This document shows positions 33,618-41,004 of a DNA stretch of 48,963 nucleotides, piece after piece. Each line of letters starts with the position of its first letter. The stretch's first letter is position 1. A program made the position numbers and the translations under genes. Origin of the DNA: CAZLMG01 sp964560765 (lineage in GTDB: Bacteria > Bdellovibrionota_B > Oligoflexia > Oligoflexales > CAZLMG01); contig CAZLMG010000031.1 of NCBI GenBank assembly GCA_964560765.1, positions 1 to 48,963 on the forward strand, written 5' to 3'. The notes below the pieces were generated by a model. It was not told the origin of the DNA, did not search any database, and was given only the letters and a program-made list of their open reading frames with translations.

Positions 33618-33642
33618 AAGGCGCCAAGTACGGCGCCTTTTT
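33618..33642 (+). terminator. Intrinsic terminator of the cytochrome lipoprotein gene
   Basis: AAGGCGCC (33618-33625), loop AAGTAC, GGCGCCTT (33632-33639), followed by a T-run through 33642. It lies between convergent genes and could also act for the FmdB-like gene, though the T-tract on the minus side is weak. Confidence 0.85.
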
Positions 33643-33666
33643 ACATTTCAACCTCCGGGGCCAGCG

Positions 33667-33978
33667 CTAGTCGCAGGCGCCGCACTTCTTGTCCGTAGCT
33701 GGCATATCGCAGGCAGGGGCCGACGAAGCGCTTTCGGTGTTGCTGCTGGTCGATCCTGGGCTGTCGGATGCCGGAGATGGCTTTTTGGCGGAGCTCTTGC
33801 CGCCGTAGCCGTCGTTGTACCAGCCGCTTCCCTTCAGCACGAAGGCAGTGGCACTAATGAGCTTGGTCATTGGCCCGCCACCGCATTCCGGGCAGGATTC
33901 CGGCGCTGGATCGGCGATTTTATGTTGGACTTCATGAACTTCGTCGCATTTCCCGCAGCGATATTCATAGATGGGCAT
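33667..33978 (-). CDS. FmdB/YhaP-like zinc ribbon protein
   Basis: The 103-residue protein begins MPIYEYRCGKC and has CPECGG at 33-38, the two CxxC knuckles of FmdB-type zinc ribbons. The conserved LISATAFVLKGSGWYNDGY segment follows. A Ser/Pro-rich tail leads to an additional Cys group at the C-terminus (APACDMPATDKKCGACD). The family role is not established; some members are annotated as regulators. AGGAG lies 10 nt before the ATG. Confidence 0.9.
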   Translation of the reverse strand: MPIYEYRCGKCDEVHEVQHKIADPAPESCPECGGGPMTKLISATAFVLKGSGWYNDGYGGKSSAKKPSPASDSPGSTSSNTESASSAPACDMPATDKKCGACD

Positions 33979-34064
33979 ATGGGTACGGCTCCTAGGGCAT
34001 AAAATGAGAAACCTGTATGTTGTACTTAATTCCGGCGTCTAGAAAGTCAAGGGGGCGATTTTTA

Positions 34065-34099
34065 CAAAAGAAAAGCAGCGGCCGTTAACAAGCCGCTGC
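34065..34099 (-). terminator. Intrinsic terminator of the HU-family gene
   Basis: Minus strand: GCAGCGGC, loop TTGTTAACG, GCCGCTGC (34099-34075), followed by TTTTCTTTT. A classical strong terminator about 50 nt past the stop. Confidence 0.88.
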
Positions 34100-34150
34100 C
34101 CATGCAGATTATGAAAAAAGGAGGATTGGACGCCGAATTCTAAGACGAGC

Positions 34151-34474
34151 TTAGATATCGTCCCCATCATCATCGTCGTCGCCCGGAGGATTGCCAAAGG
34201 CCGAGTCAACGCGTTGCTTCAGTTCCATCCCGGTCTTCCAAAATGGCAGCGCCTTGGGCGGAACCATGATCTTTTCGCCGGTCTTTGGATTGCGACCTTC
34301 GTACGCCTTGTACTCACGTACTGTAAAGGCGCCAAAGCCGCGAATTTCCACGCGATCCCCGCGGCACAAGGTGTCGGTGACGGCGTCGAAGAACAAATCC
34401 ACGACCTCTTCCGCCTTGGCAAGGGTCACATCTGCACGCTCTGCGAGGCTCTCAATTAGCTCTGACTTAACCAT
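34151..34474 (-). CDS. HU/IHF family DNA-binding protein with an acidic tail
   Basis: The 107-residue protein is a nucleoid-associated, DNA-bending HU/IHF subunit. MVKSELIESLAERADVTLAKAEEVVDLFFDAV forms the dimer helices, and VEIRGFGAFTVREYKAYEGRNPKTGE carries the DNA-binding arm with the Arg-Asn-Pro tip. It resembles IHF more than HU in that arm, but the subunit type cannot be fixed by eye. The last 15 residues (GNPPGDDDDDGDDI) form an acidic extension unusual for the family. GGAGGAG is about 9 nt before the ATG. It has its own promoter and terminator. Confidence 0.93.
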   Translation of the reverse strand: MVKSELIESLAERADVTLAKAEEVVDLFFDAVTDTLCRGDRVEIRGFGAFTVREYKAYEGRNPKTGEKIMVPPKALPFWKTGMELKQRVDSAFGNPPGDDDDDGDDI

Positions 34475-34514
34475 TTTCTGCGTCTCCTCCGTAACGTCCG
34501 AGTTTCATAACCTT

Positions 34515-34544
34515 ATTGTAGCAAACGCGGATTTGAAAAAGCAA
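34515..34544 (-). promoter_or_regulatory. Predicted promoter of the HU-family gene
   Basis: Minus strand: TTGCTT (34539-34544), an 18-nt spacer and TACAAT (34515-34520) preceded by TGC (extended -10). It leaves a leader of about 35 nt with GGAGGAG before the start. Confidence 0.6.
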
Positions 34545-34660
34545 TCGCTGGGGGAGCTAAATACAAATTTTTCCTAAGGTAATTGACAGATTCGGCCACC
34601 GTTGGGCATCATCGCCCCACAAACCGCGTAATACGCACCAGAAAAGTGGGCCAATTTGCC

Positions 34661-35632
34661 ATGGACTATATTCCTCTCGAGAAGCCGCTAGCGGACCTGG
34701 AACTAAAAATTGACGAGTTGAGACGGCTGGCGGCGAGCCAGTCCATCAACCTGGATCAAGAGATACAAGAGCTGGAGGAACGCTCCTCCAACCTCCGACG
34801 CGAGATGTTTTCCCGTCTCACGCCATATGAGAAAGTTCAGCTGTCCCGGCACCCGCGTCGGCCGAATTCATTAGAATTGATTAATGCCATGTGCTCGACG
34901 TTTGTCGAATTGCACGGCGACCGCAATTTCTTTGATGACAAGGCCATCGTCGGCGGTTTGGCGGTGATGGACGGCAAGCATATGGTCATCATCGGCCATC
35001 AAAAGGGCCGCGGCACCAAGGACAATATCTTCCGTAATTTCGGCATGCCCAAGCCCGAAGGCTATCGCAAGGCCCTGCGCCTGATGTCGCTGGCGGAGCG
35101 CTTTAACCTCCCCATCGTGACCCTGATCGACACCCCGGGCGCCTATCCGGGCGTGGGGGCGGAAGAGCGTGGTCAATCGGAAGCCATCGCCAAGAACATC
35201 ATGGTCATGTCGCGCCTGAAGATCCCCATCGTGACGGTCGTGGTGGGTGAAGGGGGGAGCGGTGGCGCTTTGGCCCTCGCGGTTGCCAATCGCGTGCATA
35301 TGCTCGATCACTCGACGTACTCGGTCATTTCGCCCGAGGGCTGCGCCTCGATCCTGATGAAGGATGCCTCCAAGGCGGGCGATGCGGCCCAGGCGTTGAA
35401 GCTGACCGCTCAATATGCACTGAAACTGGGTGTCATCGACACCATCATCAAAGAGCCCGAGGGCGGCGCCCATCGCTCACTTGATCTGACGGCGCAAGCC
35501 ATGCGCCAGCAAATCATCGCTGACCTGACGGAACTTTGCACCTGGGATGGCAATAAACTGCGAGATCACCGCATGGAGAAGTTCCTGGCCATGGGCAAGG
35601 TCGTACATGAGGAGCCGCCGGCGGCGCACTAG
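34661..35632 (+). CDS. accA: Acetyl-CoA carboxylase carboxyltransferase subunit alpha
   Basis: It forms, with AccD, the carboxyltransferase that makes malonyl-CoA for fatty acid synthesis (cytoplasm). The 323-residue product has the N-terminal helix LEKPLADLELKIDELRRLA, VELHGDRNFFDDKAIVGGLA, GHQKGRGTKDNIFRNFGMPKPEGYRKA, TLIDTPGAYPGVGAEERGQSEAI and GEGGSGGALALAVANRVHMLDHSTYSVISPEGCA, all characteristic. The frame opens earlier at a TTG (34583), but the ATG at 34661 gives the standard N-terminus. accD is not in the window. Confidence 0.96.
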   Translation: MDYIPLEKPLADLELKIDELRRLAASQSINLDQEIQELEERSSNLRREMFSRLTPYEKVQLSRHPRRPNSLELINAMCSTFVELHGDRNFFDDKAIVGGLAVMDGKHMVIIGHQKGRGTKDNIFRNFGMPKPEGYRKALRLMSLAERFNLPIVTLIDTPGAYPGVGAEERGQSEAIAKNIMVMSRLKIPIVTVVVGEGGSGGALALAVANRVHMLDHSTYSVISPEGCASILMKDASKAGDAAQALKLTAQYALKLGVIDTIIKEPEGGAHRSLDLTAQAMRQQIIADLTELCTWDGNKLRDHRMEKFLAMGKVVHEEPPAAH

Positions 35633-35674
35633 CGGCCCATTAATGGCCCACTAGTTCGAGATCTCGCTGTTTCG

Positions 35675-36022
35675 TCAGACGCTTTTTTGCAGGATCTCGA
35701 CCACCAGGTCGTTCATGCTCTTGCCATGGGCCAGAGCTGTTTGCGCCAATTTTGCGTGCAGATCGACGGATGTCCGTAAAACAAATTTTCCAGAAAACGA
35801 CCTACGACTTATGGGCAAAGGAATGGGCAGGCGCTTTTTTTTCGCTGTTTCGAGCCACAGGGCAATGGCCTCACGGGCATTGGTTAACGCTTCTTCCGCT
35901 GTCTCGCCGTGACTGTGGCAGTTTTCTAGCTCGGGAACGCGAGCGACGTAGTGATCGTCCCGGGCATCGAAGCAAATATTGACCTGGTATTCTAGCTCGG
36001 GGTTCTTAGTCTTCTTGCGCAT
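35675..36022 (-). CDS. hicB: HicB-type antitoxin
   Basis: The protein of about 115 residues has an N-terminal HicB partial RNase-H-like domain (YQVNICFDARDDHYVARVPELENCHSHGETAEEALTNAREAIALWLE) and a C-terminal ribbon-helix-helix-like segment (GKFVLRTSVDLHAKLAQTALAHGKSMNDLVVEIL), so it should neutralise HicA and repress the operon. Three start codons lie together (GTG 36034, ATG 36025, ATG 36022). AGGAG ends at 36027, so the ATG at 36022 has the most plausible spacing. The start lies inside the end of hicA. Confidence 0.9.
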   Translation of the reverse strand: MRKKTKNPELEYQVNICFDARDDHYVARVPELENCHSHGETAEEALTNAREAIALWLETAKKKRLPIPLPISRRSFSGKFVLRTSVDLHAKLAQTALAHGKSMNDLVVEILQKSV

Positions 36023-36245
36023 CATGCTCCTCACAGATCAGTCTGAGCGAGTCGAGTATATAGAAGGGCGCATCCTTGCCGCGGCAAACTAGGGTGAACG
36101 TTCGACTATCCCTGACCCACTGCTCATGACTACCTCTCGTTCGCTCGAGTTTGAATCCGAAGTGTTGAAGCAATGCCCTGACTTCATTACAATCGAGACG
36201 CGTTCCCTGATGCAGTTTTATTTTTAGCTTGTCGAAGGTGCTCAT
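36006..36245 (-). CDS. hicA: HicA-type mRNA interferase toxin
   Basis: The 79-residue protein has the HicA fold pattern: N-terminal helix NEVRALLQHFGF, strand LERTRGSHEQWVRD with the catalytic His40 in GSH, and a second strand FTLVCRGK followed by a helix ILDSLRLICEEH. It probably cleaves mRNA at the ribosome or independently of it. The usual VP.H..KELK segment after the second strand is altered. ATG at 36245 with GTGGGG 4 nt upstream; a longer open frame runs upstream but lacks support. It overlaps hicB by 17 nt, in the toxin-first order usual for hicAB. Confidence 0.88.
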   Translation of the reverse strand: MSTFDKLKIKLHQGTRLDCNEVRALLQHFGFKLERTRGSHEQWVRDSRTFTLVCRGKDAPFYILDSLRLICEEHDAQED

Positions 36246-36258
36246 TCGCCCCACTTGT

Positions 36259-36287
36259 TTAGTATCAAGTTTTAGTACTAATAGCAA
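36259..36287 (-). promoter_or_regulatory. Predicted hicAB promoter with repeated TACTAAA motifs
   Basis: Minus strand: TTGCTA (36282-36287), a 17-nt spacer and TACTAA (36259-36264). The spacer and -10 hold two near-identical direct motifs, TACTAAAAC and TACTAAAC, and the palindrome TAGTACTA. These are candidate operators for the HicB ribbon-helix-helix domain. It lies divergent from aroA. Confidence 0.6.
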
Positions 36288-36356
36288 CCGGGCTGTGGAC
36301 GTACCAGTGACATATGATTTGATTTCCGTGTGCGACCCACAGAAGGGCAGTAACTC

Positions 36357-37721
36357 ATGGCGACCCAGAATTCGTCCAATGACATCTCCATCGACCCATG
36401 GATGGCCGACCAAAGCGCAAAGTCGCGCGAGGTGCTTTGCCCGCCCGATAAGTCTTTGACACACAGAGCTCTGATGTTTGCGGCGCTGGCCCCTGGGCAG
36501 AGTGTGATTGCGCACCCTTTGTTGGGTGAGGACTGCATCGCCACGGCTCGCGCCTTTCAAGCCATGGGCGTGCAGGTCGAGCTGGTGGAAGATAGCACGG
36601 GTTATGAGCAGCGTATGGTCGTCACTTCACCGGGGCAAAAGGGTTGGCGATCGCCGGCTCAGGCTTTGGATTGTGCGAACTCGGGCACCTCCGCCCGATT
36701 GTTGCTCGGCCTCCTGGCGTCGACTCCCGGTTTGCAAGCGACGCTTTCTGGCGATGCCAGCCTGTCGCGGCGGCCCATGGCCCGCGTGGTTGAGCCCCTG
36801 AAGCGCATGGGTGCCAAGTTTACCGCTGGTGGTGATACGCTGCCGATCTCCGTGCTAGGCTCGGCGTTAACGGCTGCGGCTTTGGAAAGCAACGTTGCTT
36901 CGGCACAAGTCAAATCGGCGATCTTGCTGGCAGCGCTAAATACGGCTGGGGCTACGTCGATTCGTATGCCGCGCGGCGGGCGCGATCACACGGAGAAGTT
37001 GTTACGCAAACTTGGATGCGCCATTCGCACCAAGATCGACGATACGCACGAGACGATTACCGTGACCGGACCGTTCGTGCCGGCTGCCCAATCTTGGCGG
37101 GTGCCGGGCGACCCTTCATCGGCAGCATTCTTAATTGCCTTGGGTCTCCTGCATCCTGGGTCATTGCGGGTGCGACGCATGTTGGACAACCCAACGCGCG
37201 TGGGCTTCCTCGAAGTGCTGAAGCGCATGGGGGCTACTTTTGAACGACTGCCGAGCGGCGGCGGCGACGGACCGAAAATGCTGCCGGCCATGGAGCCGGA
37301 GGTGGATGTGGTGGTGCGCGGCGGAAATACGCTTAAAGCCGTCAATGTTCTGGCGAAAGAGGTGCCCACTCTGATCGATGAGGTGCCGATTTTGGCGACC
37401 TTGGCGGCGCGGGCTGAGGGAACCAGTGCCTTTCACGGACTGGCGGAATTGCGCGTGAAAGAAAGTGATCGCCTCACCAAGACGGCGGAGTTGGTGGCAT
37501 TGGCGGGCGGGATTGCCGAGATACAGGGTGATTCATTGCTGGTCCAGGGCCGAAAACGCCCGTTGAAACCTTTTGTCTTTGATCCTGTTGGCGATCATCG
37601 TTTGGCGATGGCAGCGGCGGTGATCGGTACCATTGCCGAAGCTTCGTCGGTGGTGCAAGGGGGCGAGTGCGTCGCGGTAAGTTTTCCGGGGTTTTTTGCG
37701 ACGCTGGCGGCGGTGCGGTGA
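36357..37721 (+). CDS. aroA: 3-phosphoshikimate 1-carboxyvinyltransferase (EPSP synthase)
   Basis: It joins shikimate 3-phosphate and PEP in the shikimate pathway (cytoplasm). The 454-residue product has PPDKSLTHRALM (Lys32), DCANSGTSARLLLGLLA near 105-121, GDASLSRRPM, the LIDEVPILATLAA catalytic-Asp segment and LRVKESDR. The NSGT-type loop resembles the Bacillus-like class rather than the E. coli GNAGTAMR type. There is an N-terminal extension of about 20 residues. AAGGG is about 9 nt before the ATG. Its TGA overlaps the start of wecB. Confidence 0.95.
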   Translation: MATQNSSNDISIDPWMADQSAKSREVLCPPDKSLTHRALMFAALAPGQSVIAHPLLGEDCIATARAFQAMGVQVELVEDSTGYEQRMVVTSPGQKGWRSPAQALDCANSGTSARLLLGLLASTPGLQATLSGDASLSRRPMARVVEPLKRMGAKFTAGGDTLPISVLGSALTAAALESNVASAQVKSAILLAALNTAGATSIRMPRGGRDHTEKLLRKLGCAIRTKIDDTHETITVTGPFVPAAQSWRVPGDPSSAAFLIALGLLHPGSLRVRRMLDNPTRVGFLEVLKRMGATFERLPSGGGDGPKMLPAMEPEVDVVVRGGNTLKAVNVLAKEVPTLIDEVPILATLAARAEGTSAFHGLAELRVKESDRLTKTAELVALAGGIAEIQGDSLLVQGRKRPLKPFVFDPVGDHRLAMAAAVIGTIAEASSVVQGGECVAVSFPGFFATLAAVR

Positions 37722-38857
37722 TGAAAGAAATCGATGTGCAAGCTGCGAAGCGGCTGAAGATTTTTATCGTGATGGGGGCGCGGCCAAACTTTATGAAAGT
37801 GGCGCCTCTGGTGCGGCATTATGCGGCCAGCCCCGCCCTACAAGCGCGATTTCAATTGCAGACAGTACATACGGGGCAACATTCGGATCCTGAAGTTAAT
37901 GACAGTATCTTGCGTGACCTCGGCCTAGGCGCCATCGATTTTACGATGGGTGCGGTGGGTGGTGGTTCCCATGCCGAGCAAACAGCAAAGATCCTGGTTA
38001 GCTTTGAAAAGCTTTGTTGGGAAGAGAAGCCAGATTGGGTCTGGGTCGTCGGTGATGTGACCTCGACCCTGGCCGCGGCCCTTTCCGCCAAGAAACTTGA
38101 TATCAAAGTGGCTCACATTGAGGCCGGGCTGCGCTCGTTTAATCGCACCATGCCCGAAGAGATTAATCGACTGGCGGTGGATGCCATCGCCGACCTGTTT
38201 TTTACCACCGAGGAACCGGCAACAAAGCAGCTATTGCGCGAGGGGCATGACGCCGCCTGCATATTTACCGTCGGTAACTTGATGATTGATTCCTTACGCT
38301 TTCACGCGCGGCAGATGCGCGAGCAGGACGCGCTGACATCGGGCACGGAAGCGGGGCGTCGATGCTTATTGACTCTGCATCGACCGCAGAATGTGGATGA
38401 TTCCGTCGCCCTAGCAGAAGTGGTGAGCATCCTTGAGCGAGTTGCGAGGCATTATTCGATCGTCTTTCCTTGCCATCCTCGCACGCGGGCCGCGCTTAAG
38501 CGCTTCCACCTCTTCGACCGCCTTAAGCAGGCAGGCGTGCAAGTGGAAGGTCCTGCTGACTATCGGCGCATGCTACAACTTTACCGCGATGTACAGTTTG
38601 TCATGACTGACTCAGGCGGTGTGCAAGAAGAGTCGACGGCCCTTGGCATTCCCTGCCTGACGTTACGCGAGGATACGGAGCGACCCGCGACGGTCACCAT
38701 CGGGACAAATGTCTTGGTGGGACGCGATGCGGCATTGATTGACGATTGCGTTCGCCAAATTCGTGCTGGCACATTCAGGAAAGGACAGATTCCGCCGCTT
38801 TGGGATGGAGCTACGGCGGAGCGGGTTTGGTCGGCGTTTGCGAGTTATGTGGGTTAG
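37721..38857 (+). CDS. wecB: UDP-N-acetylglucosamine 2-epimerase (non-hydrolysing)
   Basis: It interconverts UDP-GlcNAc and UDP-ManNAc for surface polysaccharide. The 378-residue product has GARPNFMKVAPL, HTGQHSD, VVGDVTSTLAAAL, HIEAGLRSFNRTMPEEINR, TLHRPQNVDD and TDSGGVQEEST, the series expected for the enzyme. The start is TGATG overlap with aroA, so a cell-wall sugar gene is translationally coupled to an aromatic amino acid gene. Its stop overlaps the stop of the convergent sugar transferase gene by 2 nt. Confidence 0.95.
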   Translation: MKEIDVQAAKRLKIFIVMGARPNFMKVAPLVRHYAASPALQARFQLQTVHTGQHSDPEVNDSILRDLGLGAIDFTMGAVGGGSHAEQTAKILVSFEKLCWEEKPDWVWVVGDVTSTLAAALSAKKLDIKVAHIEAGLRSFNRTMPEEINRLAVDAIADLFFTTEEPATKQLLREGHDAACIFTVGNLMIDSLRFHARQMREQDALTSGTEAGRRCLLTLHRPQNVDDSVALAEVVSILERVARHYSIVFPCHPRTRAALKRFHLFDRLKQAGVQVEGPADYRRMLQLYRDVQFVMTDSGGVQEESTALGIPCLTLREDTERPATVTIGTNVLVGRDAALIDDCVRQIRAGTFRKGQIPPLWDGATAERVWSAFASYVG

Positions 38858-39633
38858 CGAGCGCCCTTGCCAGAGATCACAGCGGGGACGGTTTGGGCAA
38901 GAATTTTGAGATCTGTCTTCCACCCGCGCATCATCACATAATCATAGTCTAGTTTGATCTTGAGGCGGCCGTCATTGGAGTCGCGGGCGGTGACTTGCCA
39001 CAAACCCGTGATTCCTGGCCGCACGGCAAAGCGCAGGTAATGTTCTTTGGGGACGGTGCAGGAGTCTTCTGGCTGTAGGGGGCGAGGCCCTACTAACGCC
39101 ATTTCCCCTTTGACCACGTTGAACAATTGGGGCAATTCGTCGAGGCTCCAACGCCGCAGCCATCTGCCTATCGTGGTCAGTCGTGGATCGCGTCCCATTT
39201 TGAACATGCCACCAGTCATTTCATTGCCAACAAAGGGAATGAGCCGATCGGCATCTGCCGCCATGGTGCGAAATTTGATGATCTCGAACGGGCAACCATA
39301 CCGTCCGATGCGCACTTGGTGATAAGTGATGGGGCCGCGCGATGAGAGTTTCACCGCCAGCGCGCAAAATAATAGTATCGGTGAAGCAACAAGGATCAGA
39401 ATGGCAGCAATGAATACGTCGAAAATGAGTTTTGAACGATCAAAAATGCGTCGCTGTTTGCTAATGGCGTACCAATGACAAACGTTTACCAGCTGCGCCA
39501 GAAGTTCGAAGTTGATGAAGCCATTGTTTGCATACTGCTCGGCATGTCGCAGCCAATGCAGGTCGGCTTCCTTGACAATGGCGTCATAGGAAGGAAACGG
39601 GTCACCTTGGGTTTGGAGTTTCCGAGTTCCCAT
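38854..39633 (-). CDS. Undecaprenyl-phosphate sugar-1-phosphate transferase (initiating glycosyltransferase)
   Basis: The 259-residue protein has a soluble N-terminus of about 65 residues, one membrane segment (FDVFIAAILILVASPILLFCALAV) and the bacterial sugar transferase domain: KLSSRGPITYHQVRIG, FEIIKFRTM, RWLRRWSLDELPQLFNVVKGEMALVGPRP and RPGITGLWQV. It would load the first sugar onto the lipid carrier. It is the short single-domain form. It converges on wecB with shared stop bases (TTAG). Confidence 0.93.
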   Translation of the reverse strand: MGTRKLQTQGDPFPSYDAIVKEADLHWLRHAEQYANNGFINFELLAQLVNVCHWYAISKQRRIFDRSKLIFDVFIAAILILVASPILLFCALAVKLSSRGPITYHQVRIGRYGCPFEIIKFRTMAADADRLIPFVGNEMTGGMFKMGRDPRLTTIGRWLRRWSLDELPQLFNVVKGEMALVGPRPLQPEDSCTVPKEHYLRFAVRPGITGLWQVTARDSNDGRLKIKLDYDYVMMRGWKTDLKILAQTVPAVISGKGAR

Positions 39634-39747
39634 GCACTGCTCTTCGGTAAGGAGCTGGAAACATTGAAGATCTGAGCTGTCTCGGGAATGGGCAGGTAGT
39701 CCTTCCTGTGGAAATTACAGGTAAATTCGCCCTGGATTCGATGATTT

Positions 39748-39756
39748 TGCTAAAAT
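39748..39756 (+). promoter_or_regulatory. Extended -10 element upstream of the glycosyltransferase gene
   Basis: TGCTAAAAT (39748-39756) fits TGn-TAAAAT. No good -35 is present, which extended -10 promoters tolerate. Transcription would start near 39763, just before the proposed ATC start at 39790. Confidence 0.5.
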
Positions 39757-39789
39757 GCCAAGTAGACTTGGACAGTATGGGAGCAACTC

Positions 39790-41004
39790 ATCAAAAAGCC
39801 TGCGCTCTATTTCTTTCAGCGCCTCTATGCGCCTAGTGAAGAGGCCGCGCCAGTAGCTATGCACGACTTGGCGCTGGAAATCTCCGATCGATGGCGCGTT
39901 TCTGTCGTTTGCGCCACGCCAGGATTTCGCACAGAGTCTGGGCGACGAAGTAAAAGCGATATCATTGAAGTCATACGATTTCCGACGCCATGGCGGCAAG
40001 GTGCTGGTTGGGCATCGAAGTCACTCAATTATTTCATCGCAATGTTACATGCGATGATCGTCGCATTACGCATGCCGCGCAACGCCGTAGCCGTCATCTG
40101 GAGCGATCCGCCATTTCTGGACATCATTGTTGGCTTGATCTGCAAATTCCGAGGCATCGCCTACATCATTCATCTTCAGGATTGGTTTTTTATGGGGGCA
40201 GTCAATTTTGGCCTCATTCGACGCTCAGGGCTTTTCTTTCAGTTTATCCGATACGCCCAGCAACATTCATACAGGTCGGCGAAGCTCATTCTTTGTATTT
40301 GCAACGACTCACAGGAATTATTGAGCGAGCATGGGTTGACGAATACAGCTGTGTTGGAAAACTGGTGCGCCTTTGCTGACGAGCTGCTTGCGCATGCCCT
40401 CCCCGAGTCGATGGAATCATTGGCGCAGGATTCTCGTGTCGTCATTAAATATTCCGGAAACACTGGAATGGGGTGTGATCTTGACGCGTTTGAAAAGATG
40501 CTAAATGAACTTCAGCAGCGTGATCAGTTTCTGTTTATTTTTCAGGTTCGCGGACGAGGTGTGTCGCGAGTACGCGCGCTGTCGCAGCAATATCCTTGTG
40601 TGCAAATCCAGCCCATGGCCGATCGCAATGTACTTTATCAGTCGCTAACCGCTTGTCATGCGCACTTGATTTTGACTCCAGTCACCGCGTACGGCGTGGT
40701 CTTTCCATCAAAGCTATATTCCATTCTGGCTGCCGGAATGCCGGTGATTGCATCCTCGCCTAGGAATTCAGTCATGCATCAGAAGATCAAGACTTTGCAA
40801 GTCGGGTTGAGCGCACCAGCCGAAGAACCGGCCTTATTGGCAAGAGCTCTGGAAGAGTTTGCGGTGCTCGCCAGAAGTCGCCCGAATGAATTTTTAGCCA
40901 TGCGAAAGAGAGCGAGACACTACTCGCAGCATGTTTGGAATGCTCGTGCCGGCGGTGATCGATTTCATGAATTGATGAAACCGTTTGCCAGTAGCGACGA
41001 CTAA
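39790..41004 (+). CDS. Glycosyltransferase, GT4-like, with probable non-ATG start
   Basis: From the first ATG (39859) it encodes 381 residues, but the frame remains open upstream and encodes KKPALYFFQRLYAPSEEAAP directly before MHDLALEI. That is the usual N-terminal beta strand and loop of GT-B enzymes, so the ATG start would delete part of the fold. Just upstream is GGGAG (39779-39783), then ATC at 39790 after 6 nt; no ATG/GTG/TTG lies between the TAG at 39763 and 39859. Hence an ATC start, or a one-base error. GT-B features are ILCICNDSQELLSEHG, VIKYSGNTGMGCDLD and VFPSKLYSILAAGMPVIAS. It is likely cytoplasmic or membrane-associated, with polysaccharide as the product. Confidence 0.8.
   Translation: MKKPALYFFQRLYAPSEEAAPVAMHDLALEISDRWRVSVVCATPGFRTESGRRSKSDIIEVIRFPTPWRQGAGWASKSLNYFIAMLHAMIVALRMPRNAVAVIWSDPPFLDIIVGLICKFRGIAYIIHLQDWFFMGAVNFGLIRRSGLFFQFIRYAQQHSYRSAKLILCICNDSQELLSEHGLTNTAVLENWCAFADELLAHALPESMESLAQDSRVVIKYSGNTGMGCDLDAFEKMLNELQQRDQFLFIFQVRGRGVSRVRALSQQYPCVQIQPMADRNVLYQSLTACHAHLILTPVTAYGVVFPSKLYSILAAGMPVIASSPRNSVMHQKIKTLQVGLSAPAEEPALLARALEEFAVLARSRPNEFLAMRKRARHYSQHVWNARAGGDRFHELMKPFASSDD

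Noticed and set aside
34583..34660. 26-residue N-terminal extension of AccA from a TTG
   Set aside because: AccA proteins start at the residue equivalent to the ATG at 34661; no ribosome binding site supports the TTG.
39691..39700. ops/JUMPstart element before the glycosyltransferase gene
   Set aside because: GGCAGGTAGT resembles but does not match the GGCGGTAGCGT consensus, and the flanking conserved sequence is missing.
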